Assembly: GCF_002262875.1 (NCBI RefSeq)
Contig: NZ_NKYE01000016.1
Span: forward strand, 62,001-126,000
DNA: 64,000 nt
From: Amycolatopsis antarctica
GTDB taxonomy: Bacteria; Actinomycetota; Actinomycetes; Mycobacteriales; Pseudonocardiaceae
Direction: 5' to 3'
In this document: positions 16,942-24,004 of the stretch, one piece after another
Numbering within the stretch: position 1 is the stretch's first letter
How the letters are laid out: every line of letters starts with the position of its first letter
The notes under the pieces: generated by a model
Seen by the model: the letters and a program-made list of their open reading frames with translations, nothing else
The model's database searches: none
Told to the model about the DNA's origin: nothing
Made by a program: the position numbers and the translations under genes

Positions 16942-17913
16942 CTACTCGTCGTCACTGCCCGCGTCGGCCTTCGCGCGCTTCGGCCGGGCTTTGGTCGCCC
17001 CCTTGGCCTCACTCCTGGCCTCGTCCTTCGCCTTCGGCCCGCTCGCCGCCTTGGCCGGCTTTCCCCCGGCCTTGGCGGACTTCCCGGACTTCGAGGTGCT
17101 CTTCCCGGTCTCCGCCCCGTCCTCGCCGGACCGGGTCTTCTTCGCCGCGCTGACGCTGGCACGCAGGGCGTCCATCAGGTCGACGGCCTCGGCCTTGCCG
17201 TCCTTCACCGGGGCGGGGGCGGTCGTCTCCGAGCCGGCGACCTTGCTGTCGATCAGCGATTCGAGCGCCTGGCGGTAGGTGTCGTGGTACTTCTCCGGCT
17301 CGTACACGGTGTCCGAGAGCGAGTCGATCAGCGAGCCCGCCATCGTCAGCTCCTGCGGCCGTACCTGCGGGATCTCCTCCTGGAGGAAGGGGAAGTCGGG
17401 GGTGCGCACCTCGTCCGGCCAGAGCACCGTGGTCATCACCAGCACGTCTCCGCGAACCCGCAGCAGTGCCATCGTCTCGCGTTGCCGCAGGGCCACCTTC
17501 GCGACGGCCACGTGACTCGACTTGTGCAGGGCGTCGCGCAGTAGTACGTACGGCTTCGCGGCGGACTTCTGCGGCTCCAGGTAGTAGGTGCGGTCGAAGT
17601 AGATCGGATCGATCGATTCGAGCGGCACGAACTCCAGCACGTCGATCACGTGCGAACTGGACAGCGGCAGGTCGGCGAAGTCGTCGTTGGTGAGCACCAC
17701 CATCTCGCCGGACTCGGTCTCGTACCCCTTGGCGACGTCGGCGTAGGCCACTTCCTCACCGTCGATGGAGCAGATCCGCTTGTACTGGATACGTCCGCCG
17801 TCCTCGGCGTGCACCTGGCGGAGCGTCACGTTCTTGTTCTCGGTGGCGGCGTAGAGATGGATCGGGATGGTGACCAGCCCGAAGGAGACCGCGCCCTTCC
17901 ACATCGCCCGCAT
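16942..17913 (-). CDS. ku: Ku protein, non-homologous end joining
   Basis: 323 residues from ATG 17913 (MRAMWKGAVSFGLVTIPI, the canonical bacterial Ku start). The Ku core spans residues 1-255: YKRICSIDGEEV, YFDRTYYLEPQKSAAKPYVLLRDAL, TMALLRVRGDVLVMTTVLWPDEVR. A long Lys/Ala-rich tail (about residues 265-323) is the extended C-terminus typical of mycobacterial and actinomycete Ku, which aids DNA binding. The Ku homodimer threads broken ends and recruits LigD, encoded just downstream. Confidence 0.95.
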   Translation of the reverse strand: MRAMWKGAVSFGLVTIPIHLYAATENKNVTLRQVHAEDGGRIQYKRICSIDGEEVAYADVAKGYETESGEMVVLTNDDFADLPLSSSHVIDVLEFVPLESIDPIYFDRTYYLEPQKSAAKPYVLLRDALHKSSHVAVAKVALRQRETMALLRVRGDVLVMTTVLWPDEVRTPDFPFLQEEIPQVRPQELTMAGSLIDSLSDTVYEPEKYHDTYRQALESLIDSKVAGSETTAPAPVKDGKAEAVDLMDALRASVSAAKKTRSGEDGAETGKSTSKSGKSAKAGGKPAKAASGPKAKDEARSEAKGATKARPKRAKADAGSDDE

Positions 17914-18056
17914 ACCGTTCGACCCCCAGTCGCCGAGGAGGGAATTCACCGTTGCGCTCACCGTACGCGGGAAAGAGCCCCGTGGAAATCACGCGCACAC
18001 CCCCCTGACCACCACGTTCGTCCACGAGTGCGGTCCGAGCGCGCTGTGCTTCGTCC

Positions 18057-18239
18057 TCAGCGTCCGTCCCGTGGCAGGCGGTCCCGGTCCCGTTTCGCCC
18101 GGGTCGACTCGCCCGCCGGCACACCGGTGATCAGGTTGGCGAGACCGAGCACTCCCCGTGCGGCGCGGTGCAGGGCTCGGCCGGTCGCTCGCAGTATCCG
18201 CATGCCGCCAGTGTGCTCCTCGCAGGAGCGATCGGTCAT
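18057..18239 (-). CDS. possible small basic protein upstream of ku
   Basis: Up to 60 codons from ATG 18239, or 48 from ATG 18203. The C-terminal half is Arg-rich (RAKRDRDRLPRDGR), the middle weakly hydrophobic (GVLGLANLITGVP). The ribosome binding sites are poor in spacing for either start. Coding potential by codon bias is plausible, but the function is unknown and it may be non-coding. Confidence 0.3.
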   Translation of the reverse strand: MTDRSCEEHTGGMRILRATGRALHRAARGVLGLANLITGVPAGESTRAKRDRDRLPRDGR

Positions 18240-18254
18240 CCCTCGTCCGGCGGA

Positions 18255-18809
18255 TCAGCCCTTCCGGAACGAACAGCCGGAGATCTGCACGTACTCGCCC
18301 TTCTTCGCGGTGAACCGGCTCGCCCCTTCGGTGAGGTCGTTGGCGATGATGTCGATGCCGGAGTCGTCGGCCAGCCGCGCCCAGTAGCACATGCCGGCGC
18401 CGCCCGGCGTCGGTCCGTCGCTTCGGTAGCTGCCCGCGTCGATGTCCTCGCCGACCCGGTACGTGCCGTCGGAGAACTCGGAACGTGAGCCGTTCGCGGC
18501 CGGTGCCCGCGCTGCTTCCGCGGTCGCTCTCGGTTGTGCCGTAACGGTTTCGGTCACCGTCCGCGGCGGTGCGGCCGGCGCGGTGACGGTCTGGTTCGGC
18601 AGCGTCACCGTCGAGTTCGGCAGCGTGCGGGTGACGGTCGAGGGGGCGGCGGGCGCCGCCTGCGCGACGGTGGCGGGCGGGTTCGCCCTCCCGGCGGCGA
18701 CGCCTCCGGCGAACGCCGCGACGGCGGCGCCGGCGACGAGGCCCGCTATCGCGATCCGGCGGAGCAGGGAGTGTTTCCGGGCAGCGTTCATCGCGGACTG
18801 GTCCGTCAT
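18255..18809 (-). CDS. membrane-anchored or secreted protein with an actinobacterial C-terminal domain
   Basis: 184 residues from ATG 18809 (GGGGG four bases upstream). A cytosolic N-terminus is followed by one hydrophobic segment (residues 20-40, IAGLVAGAAVAAFAGGVAAG), a low-complexity Thr/Val/Pro stalk with repeated TVT motifs, then a domain seen in many actinobacterial extracellular proteins: DGTYRVGEDIDAGSYRSDG, GMCYWARL, FTAKKGEYVQISGC. Two Cys in that domain probably form a disulfide. Function unknown; likely cell-surface exposed. Confidence 0.65.
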   Translation of the reverse strand: MTDQSAMNAARKHSLLRRIAIAGLVAGAAVAAFAGGVAAGRANPPATVAQAAPAAPSTVTRTLPNSTVTLPNQTVTAPAAPPRTVTETVTAQPRATAEAARAPAANGSRSEFSDGTYRVGEDIDAGSYRSDGPTPGGAGMCYWARLADDSGIDIIANDLTEGASRFTAKKGEYVQISGCSFRKG

Positions 18810-18959
18810 GTGACCCCCTGGGAGAAGGCGCCGTGGCGCGTGTGCCGGTAACTCGCGTCGATCACCCTCCGTGTTACTGCCGCGAGTCGCGGCTTCACTC
18901 GTCCGAGGAGATCGAGAGGTTGAACCACTGCGAACGCACATCCGCCAGGCTCCAGGAGA

Positions 18960-19014
18960 GTGATTGAAAGTGATTGAAACGATGATTGACCACGCATAAA
19001 CGTGCATCTAGGCT
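18960..19014 (+). promoter_or_regulatory. promoter and direct repeats upstream of the amino-sugar catabolic operon
   Basis: The sequence GTGATTGAAA occurs twice in tandem (18960-18979), followed by a related GATGATTGACC. The last copy overlaps a -35 hexamer TTGACC (18986-18991); 17 bases later comes a -10 TAGGCT (19009-19014), 47 bases before the ATG at 19061. Tandem 10-bp repeats overlapping -35 fit a DeoR-type repressor, whose family uses repeated half-sites. Confidence 0.65.
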
Positions 19015-19060
19015 GTAGTGCAGAAGAGTCCGGCGCTGCGCCTGTACGGATGGGAAGTTC

Positions 19061-19942
19061 ATGTCTCGGTCATTGATGGATGCGGAGATCGCGAGTCAGC
19101 CGGAGCACTGGCGCAAGGCAGTCGATCTCGCGGACACCGCCGCGCACCTGTTGCCGCCGCACGGGCGCAGGCTGGCCGTCGTCGGCTGCGGCACCTCGTG
19201 GTTCGTCGCGCAGGCGTACGCCTGGTTGCGCGAATCCGCCGGGCTGGGCCACACCGACGCCTTCGCCGCGTCCGAGTTCCCGATCGGCCGCGAGTACGAC
19301 GAGGTCCTGGCGATCACCCGCTCCGGTACCACCACCGAGGTGCACCGGCTGCTCGCCGCGTTGCCCGAGGGCACGCACACCCGGGTGCTCACCGGCGTGC
19401 CGAGCGAGATCGCGGCGGCCGCGGGCACCACGATCGACCTCTCGTTCAGCGACGAGAAGTCCGTCGTGCAGACCAGGTTCGCCACCTCGGCCCTGGTGCT
19501 GCTGCGAGCGCACCTCGGCCACGACCTCAGCAGGGCGATCGCCGATGCCGAGACGGTGCTGCGCACCCCCGTCGACCCGGACGTGCGCGCGGCCGGTCAG
19601 TTCACCTTCCTCGGCACCGGCTGGACGGTCGGCCTGGCCGCCGAGGCCGCGCTGAAGCTGCGCGAGGCCTCGGTGAGCTGGACCGAGTCGTACCCGGCGC
19701 TCGAATACCGGCACGGCCCGATCAGCATCGCCCAGGAAGGGCGCGTCACCTGGATGTTCGGCACCGCCCCCGAGGGGCTCGCCGAGGACGTCGCCCGGAC
19801 CGGAGCACTGTTCGTGGACAACGACCTCGACCCGCTGGCCGATCTGGTGGGGGCCCAGCTCCTGGCCGGAGCGCTGGCCGCGGACCGCGACCTCGACCCG
19901 GACAGCCCGCGTAACCTGACCCGCTCGGTCGTACTCGGTTGA
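19061..19942 (+). CDS. SIS-domain sugar phosphate isomerase/deaminase (AgaS/GlmS-like)
   Basis: 293 residues, ATG 19061. Two SIS domains: the first with VVGCGTSWFVAQAYAWLRE and ITRSGTTTEVHRLLAALP, the second with FLGTGWTVGLAAEAALKLREASVSWTESYPALEYRHGPISIAQEG. The LKLRE...EYRHGP block is the sugar-phosphate isomerase signature shared by GlmS and AgaS. There is no glutaminase domain, so the degradative direction (galactosamine-6-phosphate to tagatose-6-phosphate plus ammonia) is expected. It heads a plus-strand set with a ROK kinase, LacC-like kinase and aldolase, which supports an Aga role. Shorter than E. coli AgaS (about 384). Confidence 0.78.
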   Translation: MSRSLMDAEIASQPEHWRKAVDLADTAAHLLPPHGRRLAVVGCGTSWFVAQAYAWLRESAGLGHTDAFAASEFPIGREYDEVLAITRSGTTTEVHRLLAALPEGTHTRVLTGVPSEIAAAAGTTIDLSFSDEKSVVQTRFATSALVLLRAHLGHDLSRAIADAETVLRTPVDPDVRAAGQFTFLGTGWTVGLAAEAALKLREASVSWTESYPALEYRHGPISIAQEGRVTWMFGTAPEGLAEDVARTGALFVDNDLDPLADLVGAQLLAGALAADRDLDPDSPRNLTRSVVLG

Positions 19943-20005
19943 CCCGCGTCCGGCGCCCGTACCGGCGCCGGGCACGGGCGGCCACGTAGAGCGGAGAATT
20001 CCGGT

Positions 20006-21010
20006 ATGGGCACGAATCTGGTGGCGGCGCTGGACGTCGGGGGCACCTCGATCAAGGCCGCGATGCTCGACGAACGGCTCCGGGTGGTGACCGCGCTGCG
20101 GGCGCCGACCGCGCGGGCGGAGCCCGGCGCGGCGGCACGCACCGTGGCCGACCAGATCGCCGGACTGGTGCGGGAACTGGAGGCCGGGGCCGGTGCGCCG
20201 GCGCGCGCGACCGGCGTCGCCGTCCCCGGCATCGTCGACGACGACGCCGGCATCGCACGCTTCTCGGCGAACCTGGGCTGGTGGGACGCGCCGATGCGGG
20301 ACATGCTCGCCGAACGGCTCGGCACCCCGGTCGCGTTCGCGCACGACGTCCGCGCGGGCGGGCTCGCCGAGGCGCGCCTCGGCGCCGCACGTGGTTTCGA
20401 CGACGTGGCGTTCATCGCCGTCGGCACCGGGATCGCCTGTGGCCTGCTGATCGGCGGCCGGTCGCACCACGGCGGCGGTTACGCGGGCGAGATCGGCCAC
20501 ATGGACATCGGCCACGGGCTGCCGTGTACCTGCGGCGGAACCGGTTGCCTGGAGGCGATCGCGTCCGCGGGGGCGGTCGCCCGCCGGTACGCCGAGCGCA
20601 CCGGCGCGAAAGCGGACGGGGCACTCGGCGTGGTCACCGCCGCGCAGGCGGGCGACGCGGACGCCGTGGCGGTGCTGACCGAGGCGACCGACGGCATCGG
20701 CAGGGCGGTGCTCGCGCTCGGCCGGATCGTCGCGCCGCAGGTCGTGGTGCTCGGTGGCGGACTGTTCGCGGCGGGCGAGTTCGTGCTGGATCCGGTGCGG
20801 CGCTGGCTGTCCGCGCATCTCGTTTTCCAGCCCGCGCCGGAACTGCGGATCGCCGAGCTCGGCGACGAGGCTGGTTGTCTCGGCGCGGGTCTGCTCGCCA
20901 TCGACGCCGCGGCATCGGGATCTCCGGCGTCACCGGGTGCCACGTCGACGGAGACTGTGGACAGCACCGCCAGTACGAACGCCGTCGCACCCCAGGACGT
21001 CACGTCATGA
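20006..21010 (+). CDS. ROK-family sugar kinase (probable N-acetylhexosamine kinase)
   Basis: 334 residues. N-terminal ATP-binding ALDVGGTSIKAAMLDE, catalytic-region GIVDDDAGIARFSANLGW and FAHDVRAGGLAEARLG, then the ROK zinc motif GHGLPCTCGGTGCLEAIAS (His plus three Cys). ROK kinases phosphorylate glucose, ManNAc, GlcNAc or GalNAc at C6; given ABC uptake of free sugar and Aga-type neighbours, GalNAc kinase (AgaK-like) is the best guess, by inference. The last 25 residues are a low-complexity Ser/Thr/Ala tail. The stop overlaps the next ATG (ATGA at 21007-21010). Confidence 0.85.
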   Translation: MGTNLVAALDVGGTSIKAAMLDERLRVVTALRAPTARAEPGAAARTVADQIAGLVRELEAGAGAPARATGVAVPGIVDDDAGIARFSANLGWWDAPMRDMLAERLGTPVAFAHDVRAGGLAEARLGAARGFDDVAFIAVGTGIACGLLIGGRSHHGGGYAGEIGHMDIGHGLPCTCGGTGCLEAIASAGAVARRYAERTGAKADGALGVVTAAQAGDADAVAVLTEATDGIGRAVLALGRIVAPQVVVLGGGLFAAGEFVLDPVRRWLSAHLVFQPAPELRIAELGDEAGCLGAGLLAIDAAASGSPASPGATSTETVDSTASTNAVAPQDVTS

Positions 21011-21957
21011 TCCTCACCGTCACGCCGAATCCGGCCCTCGACGTCACCTACACGCTCGGTCAGCTCGTGCCGAACTCCGTGCTGCGGCCCAGTGCCGTGC
21101 ACCGCAGGGCGGGCGGCAAGGGGGTCAATGTCGCCCGCGTGCTGCACGCCGTCGGCCAGGACACGGTCGCACTGCTGCCCGTGGGCACCGGCGACGGTGA
21201 ACTGCTGCGCGCCGAGCTCGTCGATTCGGGCGTACCGCACGAGTTCGTCGGTACCGGAGGTGCCACCCGCCGCACGACCACTCTACTGTCCACAGTGGAT
21301 GATACGGTGACCCTGCTGAACGAACCGGGTTCGCGACTGTCCGAAATGGAATGGCAGGAGCTCGCCGACGCCGTACACCGGTTGCTGCCCTCGGCCTCGG
21401 TGCTGGTCTGTTCCGGCAGTCTGCCACCGGAATCGCGGACCGACGCCTACGCGCAGCTCATCCGGATGGCGACGCGGGCAGGAGTGCCGTCGGTGCTCGA
21501 CACCTCGGGCGCGGCCCTGCTCGAGGGGGTCGCCGCCGGACCCGCCGTGGTCAAGCCGAACGCCTCGGAACTGCGTGAGTGCACCGGATTGGACGATCCG
21601 CTCGCGGCCGCACGCGCGCTGCGTGCCCGTGGCGCGGACGCGGTCCTGGTCTCCCTCGGCCCGGACGGCCTGCTCGCGTGCACCGGTGAGGGGGTGTGGC
21701 GGGCGCGACCTTCGCGGCCGCTGCGCGGCAACACCACCGGTGCGGGCGACGCCGCGGTCGCCGGGATCGCGCTGGAACTCGCGGCGCGCTCGTCCTGGCC
21801 GCGGGTGCTGCGCCAGGCCGTCGCCCTCTCCTCGGCCGCGGTGCTCGGCCCGCTCGCCGGGGACGTCGATCTCGAATACCACCGGCGGGAACTGCGCGCG
21901 GTGGCCGTGGAGGAAGTGGACTTGGAGGACGGTCATGCCGCTGGTGTCAACAGGTGA
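21007..21957 (+). CDS. PfkB-type hexose-phosphate kinase (LacC/1-phosphofructokinase family)
   Basis: 316 residues. Family signatures: MILTVTPNPALDVTY at the start, RRAGGKGVNVARVLHAVG (substrate-binding GGKG), VVKPNASELRECTG and LRGNTTGAGDAAVAGIALEL with the catalytic Asp. LacC and AgaZ/FruK homologues phosphorylate tagatose-6-phosphate or fructose-1-phosphate. With an adjacent class II aldolase and an AgaS-like isomerase, tagatose-6-phosphate kinase is favoured, though sequence alone cannot exclude fructose-1-phosphate. Overlaps its neighbours on both sides (4 and 23 bases), so translation is coupled. Confidence 0.85.
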   Translation: MILTVTPNPALDVTYTLGQLVPNSVLRPSAVHRRAGGKGVNVARVLHAVGQDTVALLPVGTGDGELLRAELVDSGVPHEFVGTGGATRRTTTLLSTVDDTVTLLNEPGSRLSEMEWQELADAVHRLLPSASVLVCSGSLPPESRTDAYAQLIRMATRAGVPSVLDTSGAALLEGVAAGPAVVKPNASELRECTGLDDPLAAARALRARGADAVLVSLGPDGLLACTGEGVWRARPSRPLRGNTTGAGDAAVAGIALELAARSSWPRVLRQAVALSSAAVLGPLAGDVDLEYHRRELRAVAVEEVDLEDGHAAGVNR

Positions 21958-22777
21958 CCTTGTCGGCCCGGCCGCGAAGAACGGCGCGGGCTGCGGTGCC
22001 TTCAACGCGATCCAGCTCGAACACGTCACCGCCATCGTCGCCGGGGCGGAGGCGGCCGGTTCGCCGGTCGTCCTGCAACTGAGCCAGAACGCCGTCAGGT
22101 ACCACGGTGGGCTGGCCCCCATCGGCGGCGCGGCGCTCGCCGCGGCCAGGGCGGCATCGGTTCCGGTCGCCGTGCACCTCGACCACGCCGAGTCCCCCGA
22201 CCTGGTGCGCGAGGCCGTCGACCTCGGTTTCGGTTCGGTGATGTTCGACGCGTCCACATTGGACTACGCGGACAACGTGCGGGAGACCCGGCGGATGGTG
22301 GAGCACTGCCACGCGGCGGGGGTGTGGGTGGAGGCAGAGCTGGGCGAGGTCGGTGGCAAGGACGGGGTACACGCGCCCGGTGCGCGGACCGATCCCGGCG
22401 AGGGCCGGGAGTTCGCCGCCGCGACCGGGGTGGACGCGCTCGCCGTGGCGGTCGGCAGCTCGCACGCCATGGTCACCCGCGACGCCGAACTCGACTTCGA
22501 ACTGATCGCCGCGCTGCGTGCCGAGGTCGGTGTGCCCCTGGTGCTGCACGGTTCGTCCGGGGTCGCCGACGAGCATCTCGGCACGGCCGTCCGCCGGGGC
22601 ATGACGAAGATCAACATCGCCACCCAGCTCAACAAGGTCTTCACCGCGGGGGTGCGTGAGTTCATGGCGGACCGGCCGGAGGTGGTCGACCCCCGCAAGT
22701 ACCTGGGTGCCGGCCGGGACCGGGTGGCCGCCGAGGTCACCCGCCTGCTCGGTGTGGTGCTCGCCGTCCGTGCGTAG
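21935..22777 (+). CDS. class II fructose/tagatose-bisphosphate aldolase (KbaY/GatY-like)
   Basis: 280 residues, ATG 21935 behind TTGGAGGACGGTC, 23 bases inside the preceding gene. Zinc-aldolase motifs: GAFNAIQLEHVTAIVAGAE, VAVHLDHAESPDLVREAVDLGFGSVMFDAS (catalytic Asp and zinc His), AELGEVGGKDG, LAVAVGSSHA, LVLHGSSGV and KINIATQLNKVF. Length equals KbaY/GatY (about 285) and is shorter than FbaA, so a tagatose-1,6-bisphosphate aldolase yielding DHAP and glyceraldehyde-3-phosphate fits the operon. Stereospecificity cannot be read from motifs. Confidence 0.85.
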   Translation: MPLVSTGDLVGPAAKNGAGCGAFNAIQLEHVTAIVAGAEAAGSPVVLQLSQNAVRYHGGLAPIGGAALAAARAASVPVAVHLDHAESPDLVREAVDLGFGSVMFDASTLDYADNVRETRRMVEHCHAAGVWVEAELGEVGGKDGVHAPGARTDPGEGREFAAATGVDALAVAVGSSHAMVTRDAELDFELIAALRAEVGVPLVLHGSSGVADEHLGTAVRRGMTKINIATQLNKVFTAGVREFMADRPEVVDPRKYLGAGRDRVAAEVTRLLGVVLAVRA

Positions 22778-22798
22778 ACCGGCCCGGCGGGTCGCGGC

Positions 22799-23584
22799 TC
22801 AGGCGGTGACGACCTGCACGCCCTCGGCCTCGAACGCGCGCAGGATCTCCGGGTCGGCGGCCGTGTCGGTGACCAGCATGTGCACGTCGGTGGTGGCGCA
22901 GATGCGGGCGAAGGCGTGCCCGCCGAGTTTGGAGCTGTCGCCGACCACCACCACGCGGCGGGCCCTGGAGGCCATCAGCCGGTTGATGCTGGCCTCGCCC
23001 TCGTGGTGGGCGTAGGCGCCGCGCGCGGGGTCCACCGCGTCGATGCCGAGCAGCACCAGGTCGAGGGTGATCTCCTCGAGGATGCGGGTCGCCAGCGGGC
23101 CGGTGAGTTCGAAGGACTGCGGCCGCGCGACACCGCCGGTGACGACGATCTTGATGTTCGGCCGGACGGCCAGTTCGTTGGCGATGTTGAGCGCGTTGGT
23201 CACCACGGTCAGCGAGGGCGAGTCGGCGCGCTCGGCGAGGTCCGCGCGGGTGGCGATGGCCCGCCCCACTTCGCTGATCGTGGTGCCGCCGTTGAGGCCC
23301 ACCACCATTCCGCGTTCGACCAGTTTCGCGGCGGCCGCGCTGATCCGCTGCTTCTCCGGGGCGTTGCGGGCGGCCTTGTGCCGCAGCGGCAGGTCGTAGG
23401 CGACGTTGCTGGCCACCGCCCCGCCACGGGTGCGGGTGAGCAACTGCCGTCCGGCGAGGTGGTCGAGGTCGCGGCGGATGGTGGCGGGGGAGACGTCGAG
23501 TTCGCCCGCCGTGCGGTCCACGTCGATCTTGTCCCGTTGGCCGATCATGTCCAGGAGCAGGTTCAGTCGCTCGTGCCGATCCAC
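22799..23584 (-). CDS. DeoR-family transcriptional repressor (copy 1)
   Basis: 261 residues from GTG 23584. N-terminal HTH (ERLNLLLDMIGQRDKIDVDRTAGELDVSPATIRRDLDHLAGRQLLTRTRGGAVA) is the DeoR signature; the C-terminal sugar-phosphate sensor domain has GLNGGTTISEVGRAI, LTVVTNALNIANELA, VTGGVARPQSFELTGP, DLVLLGIDAVD and VVVVGDSSKLG. It is convergent with the aldolase gene and divergent from the ABC importer, and is about 60 percent identical by eye to the second DeoR gene at 30596. Probably a repressor of this locus relieved by a sugar phosphate. Confidence 0.9.
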   Translation of the reverse strand: MDRHERLNLLLDMIGQRDKIDVDRTAGELDVSPATIRRDLDHLAGRQLLTRTRGGAVASNVAYDLPLRHKAARNAPEKQRISAAAAKLVERGMVVGLNGGTTISEVGRAIATRADLAERADSPSLTVVTNALNIANELAVRPNIKIVVTGGVARPQSFELTGPLATRILEEITLDLVLLGIDAVDPARGAYAHHEGEASINRLMASRARRVVVVGDSSKLGGHAFARICATTDVHMLVTDTAADPEILRAFEAEGVQVVTA

Positions 23585-23798
23585 TTGTTCTGCCCTTCCA
23601 CGCCTCAGTGCCCGCGCCGCGTCGTTCGTCGAAACGTACTACGCACGCTGATTCCGGCCAGGTGAACCGCCGGGAGCGCGCGAAGGCGTGACCACTTCGG
23701 ACACTCGGGCGGCAACGAACCTTCTTTCGTACGGTAGTTCTTCGCGTGCACACGGTAATGCGGCTTGGGCCTTGCCAGGTGGGCGGCTGGGGTGGACG

Positions 23799-23814
23799 AT
23801 AGGTCTAAACCACT
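23799..23814. promoter_or_regulatory. near-consensus DasR-type (dre) operator
   Basis: ATAGGTCTAAACCACT matches the dre consensus AGTGGTCTAGACCACT at 13 of 16 positions, including GGTCTA and ACCACT. DasR is the GntR-family global regulator of amino-sugar use in actinomycetes, released by glucosamine-6-phosphate. The site is 191 bases upstream of the importer start and about 215 upstream of the divergent DeoR start. Comparison with the consensus was by eye. Confidence 0.6.
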
Positions 23815-23894
23815 TGGCCGTCGCGAGGTGGGTCGCCGCCGTCCGGAAGATTCGGGCGGAGGAAGGTGAGCGTCGGCGGCCGAGCGGAGGTTGT

Positions 23895-23950
23895 CGCAGT
23901 TTTGTTGCACGGTGACTGTTGACACATGCATGAAGTAGTACAAAACTGCG
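23895..23950. promoter_or_regulatory. promoter region with a perfect 11-bp inverted repeat before the ABC importer
   Basis: CGCAGTTTTGT (23895-23905) and its exact reverse complement ACAAAACTGCG (23940-23950) flank TGACTGTTGACA, in which TTGACA (23919-23924) is a good -35 hexamer. Arm centres are 45 bases apart, suiting looped binding by an oligomeric repressor. The downstream arm covers where a -10 would fall; no consensus -10 is obvious. The rest of the 420-bp spacer holds a dre-like site and no other gene. Confidence 0.65.
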
Positions 23951-24004
23951 CATTAACGTGCAGAGGGTTGTGCGAAAGTTGACCAATTCGACCAGGTGGT
24001 GGCG

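Noticed and set aside
19061..19942. Glucosamine-6-phosphate synthase (GlmS)
   Set aside because: The glutaminase domain is absent and the operon is catabolic.
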